The notes under the pieces were generated by a model. It worked only from the letters and a program-made list of their open reading frames with translations. It was not told the DNA's origin and did not search any database. The translations under genes were made by a program, and so were the position numbers. DNA of 64,000 nt from the NCBI GenBank assembly GCA_030537195.1, contig JAUNOK010000001.1, positions 124,001-188,000 on the forward strand, in the 5' to 3' direction. Origin of the DNA: Eubacteriales bacterium (lineage in GTDB: Bacteria > Bacillota > Clostridia > Lachnospirales > Lachnospiraceae). Each line of letters begins with the position of its first letter. Within the stretch, counting starts at the first letter, position 1. Positions 1-8,995 of the stretch are shown one piece after another.

Positions 1-79
1 GCTGCCATGAGAGCCATCACCTGCAGGCATTGGGTTTCCACATGCCGCAGCCGTCCGTTTGTCTCTCACTAATAAATAG
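1..79 (+). other. Left edge, possible tail of an upstream gene
   Basis: These bases are richer in GC than the gene that follows and probably hold the end of a gene lying mostly outside the window. Two plus-strand readings close before the next start codon: frame 1 ends at TAA 70-72, and frame 2 ends at TAG 77-79 but carries a TGA at 8-10. The frame 2 residues look more protein-like, and the first gene of the xanthine dehydrogenase set starts 12 bases after that TAG. I cannot assign a family from so short a piece. Confidence 0.25.
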
Positions 80-91
80 ATTGGAGTTTTT

Positions 92-886
92 ATGCTTACT
101 ATACAGAATTATAAGAAGGTAGAAAGCCTTGAAGAAGCCTATGAGCTTAATCAGAAGAAAGCTAACCGCATTGTTGGTGGTATGATGTGGATGCGTATGG
201 GCGACAACAGAATGAATACTGCTATTGATATGTCAGGGCTTGGACTTGATAAGATTGAGGAATCTGATGAAGAATTTAAGATTGGCTGTATGACTACTTT
301 AAGACAGCTAGAGGTTCATGAGGGCTTTAATGAATATACAGAGGGCTGTGTTAAAGAGGCTTTAAGACATATTGTAGGGGTACAGTTCAGAAATCTTGCA
401 ACTGTTGGTGGAAGTATATATGGAAGATATGGATTTTCTGATGTGCTTACACTTTTAATCGGGTTGGATTCATATGTTGAATTATATAAGGGAGGCATTG
501 TTCCATTAACTGAGTATGCTGCCCGTGATTATGACAGAGATATTGTTGTTAATATTATTGTTAAGAAAAGACCGGTGAATATGTTTTATGAAGCTGTAAG
601 AATCACAGAAACAGATTTGCCGGTACTTACATGTGCAGGAGTTAAGTTTAAAGATACAGGAGTCTGTAATATCTGCATAGGTGCAAGACCGGGAAGAGCA
701 ATTGTTGTTGAAGATACAGAAGGAATTCTTGCAGGCGGAATTAATGAGAAGTCTATAGAAGAATTCAGTACATTTGTTAAGACAAATGTGCCTACATCGG
801 GCAATATGAGAGGAAGTGCTGAGTACAGAAGCCATCTTGCAGGAGTTCTTGCAGGCAGGGCACTTCAGAATATTAACAGAGATTAA
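92..886 (+). CDS. xdhB: Xanthine dehydrogenase-type FAD-binding subunit
   Basis: This 264-residue protein matches the FAD-binding subunit (CoxM/XdhB family) of molybdenum hydroxylases, which passes electrons from the iron-sulfur subunit to NAD through FAD. The flavin-binding glycine stretches are visible as IVGGMMW near residue 28 and RNLATVGGS near residue 101, followed by the usual LLIGLDS segment. Its length is slightly short for the family (about 280-300). The gene heads a three-gene set with the Fe-S and molybdenum subunits in the order B-C-A, with gaps of 25 and 0 bases, so the three are surely co-transcribed. Purine specificity is inferred from the xanthine phosphoribosyltransferase gene that follows. 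Confidence 0.87.
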   Translation: MLTIQNYKKVESLEEAYELNQKKANRIVGGMMWMRMGDNRMNTAIDMSGLGLDKIEESDEEFKIGCMTTLRQLEVHEGFNEYTEGCVKEALRHIVGVQFRNLATVGGSIYGRYGFSDVLTLLIGLDSYVELYKGGIVPLTEYAARDYDRDIVVNIIVKKRPVNMFYEAVRITETDLPVLTCAGVKFKDTGVCNICIGARPGRAIVVEDTEGILAGGINEKSIEEFSTFVKTNVPTSGNMRGSAEYRSHLAGVLAGRALQNINRD

Positions 887-911
887 TATGTGATTACGGA
901 TTGGAGAATAT

Positions 912-1379
912 ATGTTAGTTGATATTAAGTTGAATGGAAAATCTGTCAAAGCAGATATTGCGGCAGACATGACGCTTTATGAATTCGTGAGGGAGCATGG
1001 CTGCTACAGCGTAAAATGCGGCTGTGAAACCTCTAACTGTGGCTTATGTACGGTATTTCTTAACGATAAGCCTGTTCTTTCATGTTCAGTTCTTGCAGCA
1101 AGAGCAGACAAATGTAATGTCACAACGCTTGAAGGATTACAGGAGGAGGCTTCTGAATTTGTCACATTTATAGCGGATCAGGGAGCAGAGCAGTGCGGAT
1201 TCTGTAATCCGGGATTTGTTATGAATGCACTGGCACTTTTCAGAGAGAATCCTTATCCTGATGAAGATGAGATAAAAGAATTCCTGTCTGGAAATCTGTG
1301 CAGATGTTCAGGTTATGAGGGACAGTTAAGAGGAATTATGAATTTCCTTGAGGCAAAGAAAGCAAAGGAGGCAGAATAA
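912..1379 (+). CDS. xdhC: Xanthine dehydrogenase-type 2Fe-2S subunit
   Basis: This 155-residue protein is the small iron-sulfur subunit of a molybdenum hydroxylase and carries two [2Fe-2S] clusters. The plant-ferredoxin-type cluster is held by C38, C43, C46 and C58. The second cluster has the CGFC motif (C95, C98) and CRC (C130, C132). Both sets are intact and the length is typical. The start is ATG 912 after GGAG. The stop codon directly abuts the ATG of the molybdenum subunit, whose ribosome binding site (AAAGGAGG, about 1364-1371) lies inside this gene, which points to coupled translation. Confidence 0.93.
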   Translation: MLVDIKLNGKSVKADIAADMTLYEFVREHGCYSVKCGCETSNCGLCTVFLNDKPVLSCSVLAARADKCNVTTLEGLQEEASEFVTFIADQGAEQCGFCNPGFVMNALALFRENPYPDEDEIKEFLSGNLCRCSGYEGQLRGIMNFLEAKKAKEAE

Positions 1380-3674
1380 ATGAAGTCGGTTAATAAAGCT
1401 ATCAGGAAGAAAGATGCGATGGAACTGCTTCTTGGAAAGCCGGTGTATACAGATGATATTGCACCGAAGGACTGCCTTGTGGTAAAGCTTCTGCGCTCAC
1501 CATATGCCAACGCATTTGTTAAGAATATTAATACTGATATTGCAATGAAAGTGCCGGGAATTGAGGCAATATTTACATATAAAGATGTTGACCAGAATAT
1601 GAAAAGATTCACATGTGCAGGTCAGACATATCCAGAGCCAAGTCCATATGACAGGCTTATTCTTGATAAGCATGTAAGATTCATAGGTGACCCTGTTGCC
1701 ATTGTTGCGGGTGCTGATGAACGCTGTGTTGATAAGGCAATGAAGCTTATTAAGACAGAATATGAAGTGCTTGAGCCGGTTCTTGATTTTACCAAGGCAA
1801 AGGATAATAAGGTTCTTGTTCACCCGGAAGATAACTGGGAGGCATTATGCCCGGTTGGAGCTGATAATAAAAGAAATCTCTGCGCGCATGATGAGAGCAG
1901 CAACGGAGATATCGACAAGGTTTTAGATGAGTGTGATATTGTGATTGACAGAACATATCATACTAAGGCGTGCCAGCAGAGTATGATGGAGACTTTCAGG
2001 ACTTTCTGTACGATTGATACTTATGGAAGACTTCATGTTGTAAGCTCTACACAGATAGTTTTCCATTGCAGAAGAATTATTTCGCATGCACTTGGAATAT
2101 CTCCATCTAAGATAAGAGTTACCAAGCCAAGAATCGGAGGCGGATTCGGAGCAAAACAGACTTCTGTTTCAGAGATATATCCTGCATTTGTTACATGGAA
2201 GACTAAGAAGCCGTCTAAGATTATATTTTCAAGAGAGGAATCGCTCTCAGCATCTTCACCAAGACATGAAATGCAGATGCATGTAAGACTTGGTGCAACT
2301 AAGGATGGTATTGTAAAAGGAATTGATTTATACACATTGTCTAATACAGGTGCATATGGCGAGCATGGTCCTACGACAGTAGGTCTTTCAGGCCACAAGT
2401 CAATTCCATTATATGGAAAGGCAGAAGCATTTCGATTTGTCAGTGATGTTGTATATACTAATATAATGTCAGCAGGTGCTTACAGAGGATATGGTGCAAC
2501 TCAGGGACTTTTTGCAGTTGAGTCAGCTGTAAATGAACTGGCAGACAGACTCCATATGGATCCTTTTGAACTCAGATTTAAGAATATAGTAAAAGAGGGC
2601 GATGTAATGCCAGCTTACTATGGACAGGTCAATACAAGCTGTGCGCTTGACAGATGCCTTGCAAAGGTTAAAGAGATGATTAAATGGGATGAGAAATATC
2701 CAATGAGAAAGATTTCTGATACCAAAGCACGTTTTGTTGGAATGGGTATGGCAATGCAGGGTTCAGGTATATCAGGAGTTGATGTCGGCAGTGCAACATT
2801 AAAGCTAAATGACGAGGGTGTATACACAATGAATATTGGTGCTGCTGATATGGGAACAGGTTGTGATACAATACTTGCACAGATTGCGGCAGAAGTTCTT
2901 GAATGCAGCACAGACGATATAAGTGTGTTCGGCGCAGATACTGATATATCACCATATGATTCAGGTTCATATGCCTCAAGTACAACTTATGTAACCGGTA
3001 AGGCTGTTGAAAAATGTGCATTAGAACTTAGAGACAGAATTGAAAAGCTGGGTGCCAAGATGATAGGCTGTGATAAATGTGATGTCACATTTGACGGAAA
3101 GAAAGTAATATGCGAATCAGGAGAGAATAAGGATAAATGTGTAACTCTTGCTGATATTGCAACAGCGTCTATGTGTGGTAATGATATAGCACTTTCAGTT
3201 ACTAATACACATACATCACCTATCTCACCACCACCATTCATGGTTGGTGCAGCGGAGGTTGAGGTTGACCTTCTTACAGGTGAGAGCCGTGTTGTTGAGT
3301 ATGATGCATGTGTTGACTGTGGAACTCCTGTTAATCCTAACCTTGCAAGAGTACAGGCAGAAGGCGGTATATTACAGGGAATCGGAATGACGATGTCGGA
3401 GAATATCACATATTCAGACAAAGGTAAGCTGTATGAGAACTCATTTTTACAGTACAAGATTCCATCAAGAATGGATATCGGACATATTAATGTTGAGTTT
3501 GAGAGCAGCTACGAGAATGCAGGTCCTTTTGGTGCAAAATCAATCGGAGAGGTTGTAATTAATACACCGCTTCCTGCAATTACAGACGCATTAAGCCACG
3601 CGGCAGGAAAGAGATTCTACGAGCTTCCTATAACTCCTGACCAGATTGCAATGGCAAGAATAAATGACAATTAA
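1380..3674 (+). CDS. xdhA: Xanthine dehydrogenase-type molybdenum subunit
   Basis: This 764-residue protein is the catalytic subunit binding the molybdopterin cofactor. Visible motifs are GGGFGAK (253-259), AYRGYG around R369, a GMGTG-like ADMGTGCD segment, and SIGEVV, whose E724 corresponds to the catalytic glutamate of the family. E204 in QQSMMET sits where xanthine oxidases, but not aldehyde oxidases, keep a substrate-binding glutamate, so purine hydroxylation is likely. The length is usual for separate-subunit enzymes such as E. coli XdhA. It needs molybdopterin and the two preceding subunits; no cofactor maturation gene is visible here. Nicotinate or another purine as substrate remains possible. 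Confidence 0.88.
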   Translation: MKSVNKAIRKKDAMELLLGKPVYTDDIAPKDCLVVKLLRSPYANAFVKNINTDIAMKVPGIEAIFTYKDVDQNMKRFTCAGQTYPEPSPYDRLILDKHVRFIGDPVAIVAGADERCVDKAMKLIKTEYEVLEPVLDFTKAKDNKVLVHPEDNWEALCPVGADNKRNLCAHDESSNGDIDKVLDECDIVIDRTYHTKACQQSMMETFRTFCTIDTYGRLHVVSSTQIVFHCRRIISHALGISPSKIRVTKPRIGGGFGAKQTSVSEIYPAFVTWKTKKPSKIIFSREESLSASSPRHEMQMHVRLGATKDGIVKGIDLYTLSNTGAYGEHGPTTVGLSGHKSIPLYGKAEAFRFVSDVVYTNIMSAGAYRGYGATQGLFAVESAVNELADRLHMDPFELRFKNIVKEGDVMPAYYGQVNTSCALDRCLAKVKEMIKWDEKYPMRKISDTKARFVGMGMAMQGSGISGVDVGSATLKLNDEGVYTMNIGAADMGTGCDTILAQIAAEVLECSTDDISVFGADTDISPYDSGSYASSTTYVTGKAVEKCALELRDRIEKLGAKMIGCDKCDVTFDGKKVICESGENKDKCVTLADIATASMCGNDIALSVTNTHTSPISPPPFMVGAAEVEVDLLTGESRVVEYDACVDCGTPVNPNLARVQAEGGILQGIGMTMSENITYSDKGKLYENSFLQYKIPSRMDIGHINVEFESSYENAGPFGAKSIGEVVINTPLPAITDALSHAAGKRFYELPITPDQIAMARINDN

Positions 3675-3758
3675 AACTAATTGACCAAGGCGGTTAGTGA
3701 TGATAGAATTATTTCTTATAATATGACAAATAATTTACTTATGAAAGGAATCATTACT

Positions 3759-4340
3759 ATGAATTTTCTTGAAGAAAGAATTATGAAGGACGGAGTTGTC
3801 AAGGAAGGCAACATTCTTAAAGTGGACAGTTTTCTTAATCATCAGATGGATGTTAAGCTTTTTAAGCAGATGGGTGAAGAGTTTAAGAAAAGATTTGCAG
3901 GAAAGAATATTAATAAGATTATAACAATTGAAGCATCAGGAATTGGTATTGCATGTATAGTTGCAGAATGTTTTGATGTTCCTGTTGTATTTGCAAAGAA
4001 GTCACAGAGTGTCAACATTGACGGTGATGTGTACTCTGCCGAAGTTGAATCATTTACACATAAGTGCAAGAATCAGGTGCTTATATCTAAGAAGTTCGTA
4101 GGTCCTGGGGACCATGTACTTATTATTGATGATTTCCTTGCTAACGGTTGTGCACTTCAGGGACTTATATCTATTGTCAATCAGGCAGGCGGAACTGTTG
4201 AAGGTATTGGTATCGCAGTTGAGAAGGGATTCCAGCAGGGCGGACAGATTATCCGTAATCTTGGATACAAGCTTGAATCTATAGCTATTGTTGATGGAAT
4301 GAATGCGGCAGATGGCAGCATTAATTTCAGAGAGCAGTAA
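3759..4340 (+). CDS. xpt: Xanthine phosphoribosyltransferase
   Basis: Xpt converts xanthine and PRPP to XMP, recycling the base. The 193-residue product matches Bacillus Xpt (about 194) in length and in the early segment [10 protein letters not shown]. The PRPP-binding loop is [11 protein letters not shown] near residue 125. The chosen ATG has AAAGGA 9 bases upstream; a longer reading from TTG 3681 adds 26 residues that the family lacks, and it has no ribosome binding site. Following the xanthine dehydrogenase genes by 84 bases, it provides the salvage branch for the same base. I see no purine riboswitch in the short gap before it. Confidence 0.93.
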   Translation: MNFLEERIMKDGVVKEGNILKVDSFLNHQMDVKLFKQMGEEFKKRFAGKNINKIITIEASGIGIACIVAECFDVPVVFAKKSQSVNIDGDVYSAEVESFTHKCKNQVLISKKFVGPGDHVLIIDDFLANGCALQGLISIVNQAGGTVEGIGIAVEKGFQQGGQIIRNLGYKLESIAIVDGMNAADGSINFREQ

Positions 4341-4366
4341 GATTGGTCGTATAAGGAGGAAGTAGT

Positions 4367-5545
4367 ATGAATGAATATCAGTTTTTCTCACCAGTTAATG
4401 TTGTATTTGGAAGCGGAAGTCTTTCTAAGCTGCATACACTTGATATGCCGGGAAAGAAAGCACTTCTTGTTATAAGTAATGGCAAATCTGCCAGGATGAA
4501 TGGTTCACTTGACAGAACTATAGATGAACTTAAACAGGCTGGTGTCTCATATGTACTTTATAACGGAATAGGAGCTAATCCACTGAAATCAGCGGTTGAA
4601 GAAGGTGCAAGGATTGGACGAGAGAATGGAGTTGACTTTGTTGTTGCATTAGGCGGAGGTTCAGTTATGGACGCAGCTAAGAATATGGCAATGTTTATCC
4701 CACAGCCATCAGATAATCTGTGGGATTATGCAAACAGTCCTACAGGCGGTAAGATGACACCTCCTAATGAAATGCTTCCATGGATTGCAATCACAACATC
4801 AGCAGGAACAGGTTCAGAGGTTGATACAATAGGAGTAATCTCTAATCCTGATACCAATGAAAAGATTGGTATTGGTGGAATGGCAGGCATGTTTGCGAAG
4901 TATGCAATTGTTGACCCTGAGCTTATGAAAACAGTCCCACCGAAATTCACAGCATATCAGGGATTTGACGCACTTTTCCATTCTGTTGAAGGCTACATAA
5001 GTAACAAACATAATCTTATGGGAGATATGGTTCAGCGTGCTGCGATTGAAAATATCGGACATTACCTTGAAAGAGCAGTAAAGGATGGCAATGACCTTGA
5101 AGCAAGAGAGCATGTTGCATACGCTAACACAATGTCAGGTTATTCAATGGTTGTAACATCATGCATATCAGAACATTCTATGGAGCATGCAATGAGTGCA
5201 TATCACCCGGAGCTTGCTCATGGAGCAGGTCTTATCATGCTGTCTAAGGAGTACTTCACATTCTGGATTAATAAGCATGTGTGTGATGAACGTTTCGTTG
5301 ATATGGCACATTTTCTTGGAATGGAAAATGCATCTAAACCGGAAGATTTCATCACAGCGCTTCTTGATTTACAGAAGGCATGTGGAGTTGATGACCTTAA
5401 GATGTCTGATTACGGAATAAAGAAAGAAGAGGCAATGACACTTGCAAAGAATGCAAGGGCAACAATGATGAGATTATTCGTAAGAGACCCGCAGGAAACT
5501 ACTGATGAAGAGATTGCTGGAATATACGAGAGAGCGTATAAGTAA
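4367..5545 (+). CDS. Iron-containing alcohol dehydrogenase
   Basis: This 392-residue protein belongs to the group III iron-dependent alcohol dehydrogenases (butanol dehydrogenase/YqhD-like), which interconvert aldehydes and alcohols with NAD(P)H. The nucleotide-binding segment is GGGSVMDAAK (96-105). Metal ligands are likely D201, H205, H270 and H285, the last in LAHGAGL. AAGGAGGA lies 6 bases before ATG 4367. It follows xpt by 26 bases and ends at a strong terminator, so it may share the purine transcript, but nothing ties its substrate to purines; redox balancing during fermentation is the plain reading. Confidence 0.9.
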   Translation: MNEYQFFSPVNVVFGSGSLSKLHTLDMPGKKALLVISNGKSARMNGSLDRTIDELKQAGVSYVLYNGIGANPLKSAVEEGARIGRENGVDFVVALGGGSVMDAAKNMAMFIPQPSDNLWDYANSPTGGKMTPPNEMLPWIAITTSAGTGSEVDTIGVISNPDTNEKIGIGGMAGMFAKYAIVDPELMKTVPPKFTAYQGFDALFHSVEGYISNKHNLMGDMVQRAAIENIGHYLERAVKDGNDLEAREHVAYANTMSGYSMVVTSCISEHSMEHAMSAYHPELAHGAGLIMLSKEYFTFWINKHVCDERFVDMAHFLGMENASKPEDFITALLDLQKACGVDDLKMSDYGIKKEEAMTLAKNARATMMRLFVRDPQETTDEEIAGIYERAYK

Positions 5546-5564
5546 TATTGATATCTATTAATTA

Positions 5565-5609
5565 GCAGGCACAACATTCTGAAAATGAGGAGTGTTGTGC
5601 CTGTTTTTT
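5565..5609 (+). terminator. Intrinsic terminator after the alcohol dehydrogenase
   Basis: A 13-base stem (CAGGCACAACA near 5566 pairing with TGTTGTGCCTG ending at 5603) is followed by six T. It closes the xdhBCA-xpt-adh gene run. Confidence 0.85.
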
Positions 5610-5959
5610 AAAACGCATATATTTTATAAATTGATTAAGTATATAATGACAAATATGATAATATATGATATTAATATATTAAAAGAATTTAATTCTTTTA
5701 TCTAAAGCAACAGCAACGATTTTTATAATAAACCAGTTGCTTATCCAAGCTGGATATTCATAGATTAACATACATCTATGAAAGTTCGTTTATGAAAAAC
5801 ATTTATAGAGAGTCATTCAGCGAAAACCCACATAACACATAATTGAATAATGCAGGCTTGTTTTAGATATCCGTAAATGCTAATATACTTATATAGATAA
5901 AGACAATATTAGTATATGTGCGTGGATATCTGCCTGCGAAAGAGACGAGGAGGATATCT
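5610..5959. other. AT-rich intergenic stretch with several inverted repeats
   Basis: No gene is evident in these 350 bases. They hold a perfect 19-base palindrome at 5681-5699 (AAAAGAATT mirrored around one T), an inverted repeat at 5758-5781 (TCATAGAT, 8-base loop, ATCTATGA), and the paired blocks at 5866-5930 listed separately. They lie just before an Rpn-type nuclease gene. I see no convincing promoter. Confidence 0.5.
5866..5930. repeat. Nested inverted blocks before the Rpn-like gene
   Basis: GATATCC (5866-5872) and CTAATA (5880-5885) are mirrored by TATTAG (5907-5912) and GGATATC (5924-5930). The two arms have unequal internal spacing. The structure ends 30 bases before the ATG of the Rpn-family gene and could be a leader hairpin, a protein-binding site or the edge of an old mobile segment. 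Confidence 0.45.
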
Positions 5960-6964
5960 ATGGCAGAGAAGAAAGACAATGTAACATCTAAATTTAAGGA
6001 TAATGTATTTTGTATGTTATACAGGGATAAGAGGAATCTTTTAGAGCTGTATAACGCGCTTAACAATTCGGCTTATACTAATGTGGACGACTTGCAGGTG
6101 ACGACATTAAACGGTGGTTCATATATGAAGTATAAGAATGACGCTTCATTTTTATTATGTATGAGCTTGTATATGTTTGAGCAGCAGTCGAGCAAGAATC
6201 CTAACATGCCGTTAAGATTTTTGCACTATGTGTCGGATGTATTCAGGGAGTTGTTCAGTAATTCAGAGCTTCACAGGAGAAGTATGATTAAGATACCTGT
6301 TCCGCATTTTGTGACATTTTACAATGGTCTGGAAAAATGGATTGAAGATGAGGATGAAATCAGGCTGTCGGACATGTATGAGATACCGACAGACAATCCG
6401 GAGCTGGAGCTGAAGGTGCGTGTTATTAATATCAATAAAGATGTACATATCCTTAATAAGTGCAAAACACTGCGTGATTACATGACATTTGTTAATAAGG
6501 TAAGATTTAAGATGGGTGTTGAAGGGGACAATGTCAGAATTGCAGTAACAGAGGCAATGGACGAATGTATAGATGAAGATATACTTGTCGATTTCTTTGA
6601 ACAGCACAGGGAGGAGGTCGTCGAAGTGAGTATATATGATTATGATGAGGAAGAGGTAAGAAAAACATTATTTGAAGAAGCAAAAGAAATGGCTAAAGAA
6701 CAATTAAAAGAAACAGTTATAGAAGAATTAAAGCGAGAAGCAAAAGAAGAATTGACTCAAGAAGCATTTTCTGAGGGTGAACAGAGTGGAGAACAATTAA
6801 GTGTAATTAACCTGATTATAAAGAAGGTAAAGAAATCAAAAACTCTGGAGACAATAGCCTCAGAACTTGAGGAAGAAGAGGCAGATATAAAGCCGATATA
6901 CGATGCAGTAGTTTCATCTGCCCCTGATTATGATATTAATGTAATTAAAGATAAATTAGTTTAA
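5960..6964 (+). CDS. Rpn family PD-(D/E)XK nuclease-like protein
   Basis: The 334-residue product resembles the Rpn (recombination-promoting nuclease)/putative transposase proteins that occur in many copies in Lachnospiraceae genomes. I recognise it from the N-terminal SKFKDNVFCMLYRDKRNLL segment, the LNGGSYMKYKNDASF segment and the central KIPVPHFVTFYNG. Some E. coli Rpn proteins cleave DNA and act in phage defence; the role of this branch is not established. The C-terminal 100 residues form a Glu/Lys-rich helical or coiled-coil tail. ATG 5960 has GAGGAGG 6 bases upstream, so an upstream in-frame ATG at 5918 is rejected. It is a single gene with no partner, behind AT-rich repeats, and is probably laterally mobile. 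Confidence 0.7.
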   Translation: MAEKKDNVTSKFKDNVFCMLYRDKRNLLELYNALNNSAYTNVDDLQVTTLNGGSYMKYKNDASFLLCMSLYMFEQQSSKNPNMPLRFLHYVSDVFRELFSNSELHRRSMIKIPVPHFVTFYNGLEKWIEDEDEIRLSDMYEIPTDNPELELKVRVININKDVHILNKCKTLRDYMTFVNKVRFKMGVEGDNVRIAVTEAMDECIDEDILVDFFEQHREEVVEVSIYDYDEEEVRKTLFEEAKEMAKEQLKETVIEELKREAKEELTQEAFSEGEQSGEQLSVINLIIKKVKKSKTLETIASELEEEEADIKPIYDAVVSSAPDYDINVIKDKLV

Positions 6965-6976
6965 TATGTGAGAATT

Positions 6977-7675
6977 TTATTTCTTCATAAACGAAACAAA
7001 ATCAAACTTCTTATCAAGCCATCTGCCGACAAGGCCGATGGCTTTTCCCATTGTAAATGCAGCAACAACAGTACCGATACCAAGACCCTTAATATGACCT
7101 AATATTAGGCCTGTAAGACATGCAGTTACGGCAAGGCATATAACATCAAAAGAAATCTTGATGCGTGAGTATGCAACGCCAGTGATGTCAGCAAGTTCAC
7201 GAGGGAACAGGTCAGTAGGTATAATCGGAAGCTTACATCTATTAGAAAGAGCTATACCAAGACTTATCAGGCAGTAGCTTATAATAAAGTATATAATTCT
7301 GAATCCGATTGCAGTTGGAAGCATTGGAACCCACATATTGTGCAGGTCGATACATTCACCAAATATGAATCCGACAACGAATGAAAACAGATATGATGGA
7401 ACGAACTTCTTACGCAGAATCATAAGGCTGAGTACAAGAAGTCCCTGAAACATATATGTAAATGTACCAAGAGAGATCTTAGGGAAGACTTCCGAAAAAG
7501 CGTATGGAACGCTTGAGATTGCAGATATTCCAGTTCCTGAATAGAGCATAAGCACAACTCCAAGACTGTTGATTATAACAGCAAAAGCAAGAACAAGCTC
7601 ACCTCTGAGCGTAGTCTTAACATTTTCAGAAACAGAACCAGCATTTAAATCTATTGCAGTGTCAATTGAACTCAT
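6977..7675 (-). CDS. YczE/YitT-type integral membrane protein
   Basis: This 232-residue hydrophobic protein has about five membrane helices and matches the YczE/YyaS group of unknown function. A highly polar N-terminus of about 20 residues precedes the first helix. The start used is the ATG at 7673-7675, preceded by AAAGGGGAT; the longer reading from 7735 has no ribosome binding site. It is transcribed away from the LysR gene at 7837, the classic arrangement of a LysR regulator and its target, so its expression is probably controlled by that protein. No substrate can be read from the sequence. Confidence 0.75.
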   Translation of the reverse strand: MSSIDTAIDLNAGSVSENVKTTLRGELVLAFAVIINSLGVVLMLYSGTGISAISSVPYAFSEVFPKISLGTFTYMFQGLLVLSLMILRKKFVPSYLFSFVVGFIFGECIDLHNMWVPMLPTAIGFRIIYFIISYCLISLGIALSNRCKLPIIPTDLFPRELADITGVAYSRIKISFDVICLAVTACLTGLILGHIKGLGIGTVVAAFTMGKAIGLVGRWLDKKFDFVSFMKK

Positions 7676-7771
7676 AATGAATCCCCTTTCCTTTTTAATA
7701 TAGAACATAATTACAGTCTCTAAGTGTAGTTTCATTGCTGATTAATAACAAATGAATAATTTTAATGAAAT

Positions 7772-7801
7772 TATAGATTTTGTCTATAGAACTGTTATAA
7801 T
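7772..7801 (+). promoter_or_regulatory. LysR-type box and lysR promoter
   Basis: TATAGA-5-TCTATA (7772-7788) is a perfect inverted repeat containing the T-N11-A pattern of LysR sites. It sits just upstream of an extended -10 (TGT-TATAAT, 7793-7801) pointing at the LysR gene. The overlap with the upstream promoter region suggests self-repression together with control of the divergent YczE gene. Confidence 0.6.
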
Positions 7802-7836
7802 TAAAGTTAGGATAAAAATGTGCCTGGGAGGCTGAT

Positions 7837-8736
7837 ATGAATATATATAATCTGAGATATTTTGTTACACTTGCAAGAATCCGCCAGTACACGAAGGCGG
7901 CAGAAGAACTGTGCATTACACAGCCGAGTCTTAGCCATGCAATATCACAGATGGAAAAGGAACTTGGTGTTAAACTCTTTGAAAAAAACGGACATAAGAT
8001 AACGCTCACACAATTCGGAGAGGAGTTTCTTTCTTATGCAGAAAAGACGCTTGATGTGTTAGATGATGGTATTGCTTCTATTAAAAGAAGTGCGATGGGA
8101 AATGGGACGATAAGACTGGGATTGGTAAGACCATTAGGAATAAACTATGTGCCAGAGATGGCAGCAGCATTTATAAAGAAAAATCCGCAGCTTGATATAG
8201 ATTTTACATTTCACACAGATGTTACGGGCAGGCTGCTTGACGACATGCAGCTTGGCAAGTATGACTTGCTGTTCTGTTCAAAGCCGCCGGAAGAATATCA
8301 TTTTACAGCTGTACCGGTAATGAAGCAGAGACTGGTGCTTATTACACCTAAAGGACATCCGCTGGCTAAGAAAAAGAAAAAAAGCATTAATCTTGCAGAG
8401 ACAGCAGACTATTCATATGTATGTTTTGACAAGAACTCAGGAATAAGAAGTGTATTTGATGAAATGTTGAATAAATCGGACATAACAGTAAAGATTGCAT
8501 ATGAAACGGAAGAGGATCAGGTTATTGCCGGTCTTGTTGCTAATGGATTTGGAATAGCAGTAGTTCCGTATATGGATATATTGGAAAAGATGTCTGTAGA
8601 GATATTTGAAATCGAATCACCTGAATATGAAAGAAGCTTTTATATGATTAATGATAATGGTACATATATGTCACCTGCTGTAGAGGCGTTCAGGACATTT
8701 GTAATAGAGAATACAAGAGTTTCAAAGGCTTTATAG
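7837..8736 (+). CDS. LysR family transcriptional regulator
   Basis: The 299-residue protein has the LysR layout: an N-terminal winged helix-turn-helix (residues 1-60, with YTKAAEELCITQPSLSHAIS) and a two-lobed effector domain from about 90 to 290. GGGAGG lies 5 bases before ATG 7837. LysR proteins commonly regulate the divergent neighbour, here the YczE-type membrane protein, and themselves through the intergenic box at 7772. The effector is unknown. The effector domain is nearest to the CynR/CysB-like group by general look only. Confidence 0.9.
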   Translation: MNIYNLRYFVTLARIRQYTKAAEELCITQPSLSHAISQMEKELGVKLFEKNGHKITLTQFGEEFLSYAEKTLDVLDDGIASIKRSAMGNGTIRLGLVRPLGINYVPEMAAAFIKKNPQLDIDFTFHTDVTGRLLDDMQLGKYDLLFCSKPPEEYHFTAVPVMKQRLVLITPKGHPLAKKKKKSINLAETADYSYVCFDKNSGIRSVFDEMLNKSDITVKIAYETEEDQVIAGLVANGFGIAVVPYMDILEKMSVEIFEIESPEYERSFYMINDNGTYMSPAVEAFRTFVIENTRVSKAL

Positions 8737-8954
8737 ATATTAATATAATTAATGAATAACCGGTTATATCTTAATTAAATGACAAATTTGTAGAAAATTT
8801 AACAGGGTTTATTGATACATTTTTGACAAATTTTAACTGAATTATTAAATAAAAATAAAGTTTCCCAAAATTCAATGTGCAAAATAGCAAAAATGAACAC
8901 TGGTCAGAAATGATATTTTGTTAAAAATGTACGATTATTAAAGAGATAAATAGT

Positions 8955-8995
8955 GTCAAACCTAGGTAGAATCTGGGCTTGACATTATTTTTTTT
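8955..8995 (+). terminator. Terminator-like hairpin sharing its arm with the atp -35 box
   Basis: GTCAAACCT (8955-8963) pairs imperfectly with GGGCTTGAC (8975-8983) and is followed by eight T (8988-8995). It could end lysR transcription. Its 3' arm contains the TTGACA of the atp promoter, so it may also serve as an operator. Confidence 0.5.

Noticed and set aside
8..10. TGA as a selenocysteine codon at the left edge
   Set aside because: No downstream SECIS-like hairpin could be seen and the gene context is missing, so an ordinary stop is the simpler reading.
506..970. 154-residue minus-strand frame across xdhB and xdhC
   Set aside because: It is a shadow of two well-supported genes, rich in Cys/Ser/Asn from complementary codons, with no ribosome binding site.
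5610..5959. Insertion sequence or MITE ending before the Rpn gene
   Set aside because: The inverted repeats are short and unrelated to each other, with no target duplication visible, so no element boundary can be drawn.
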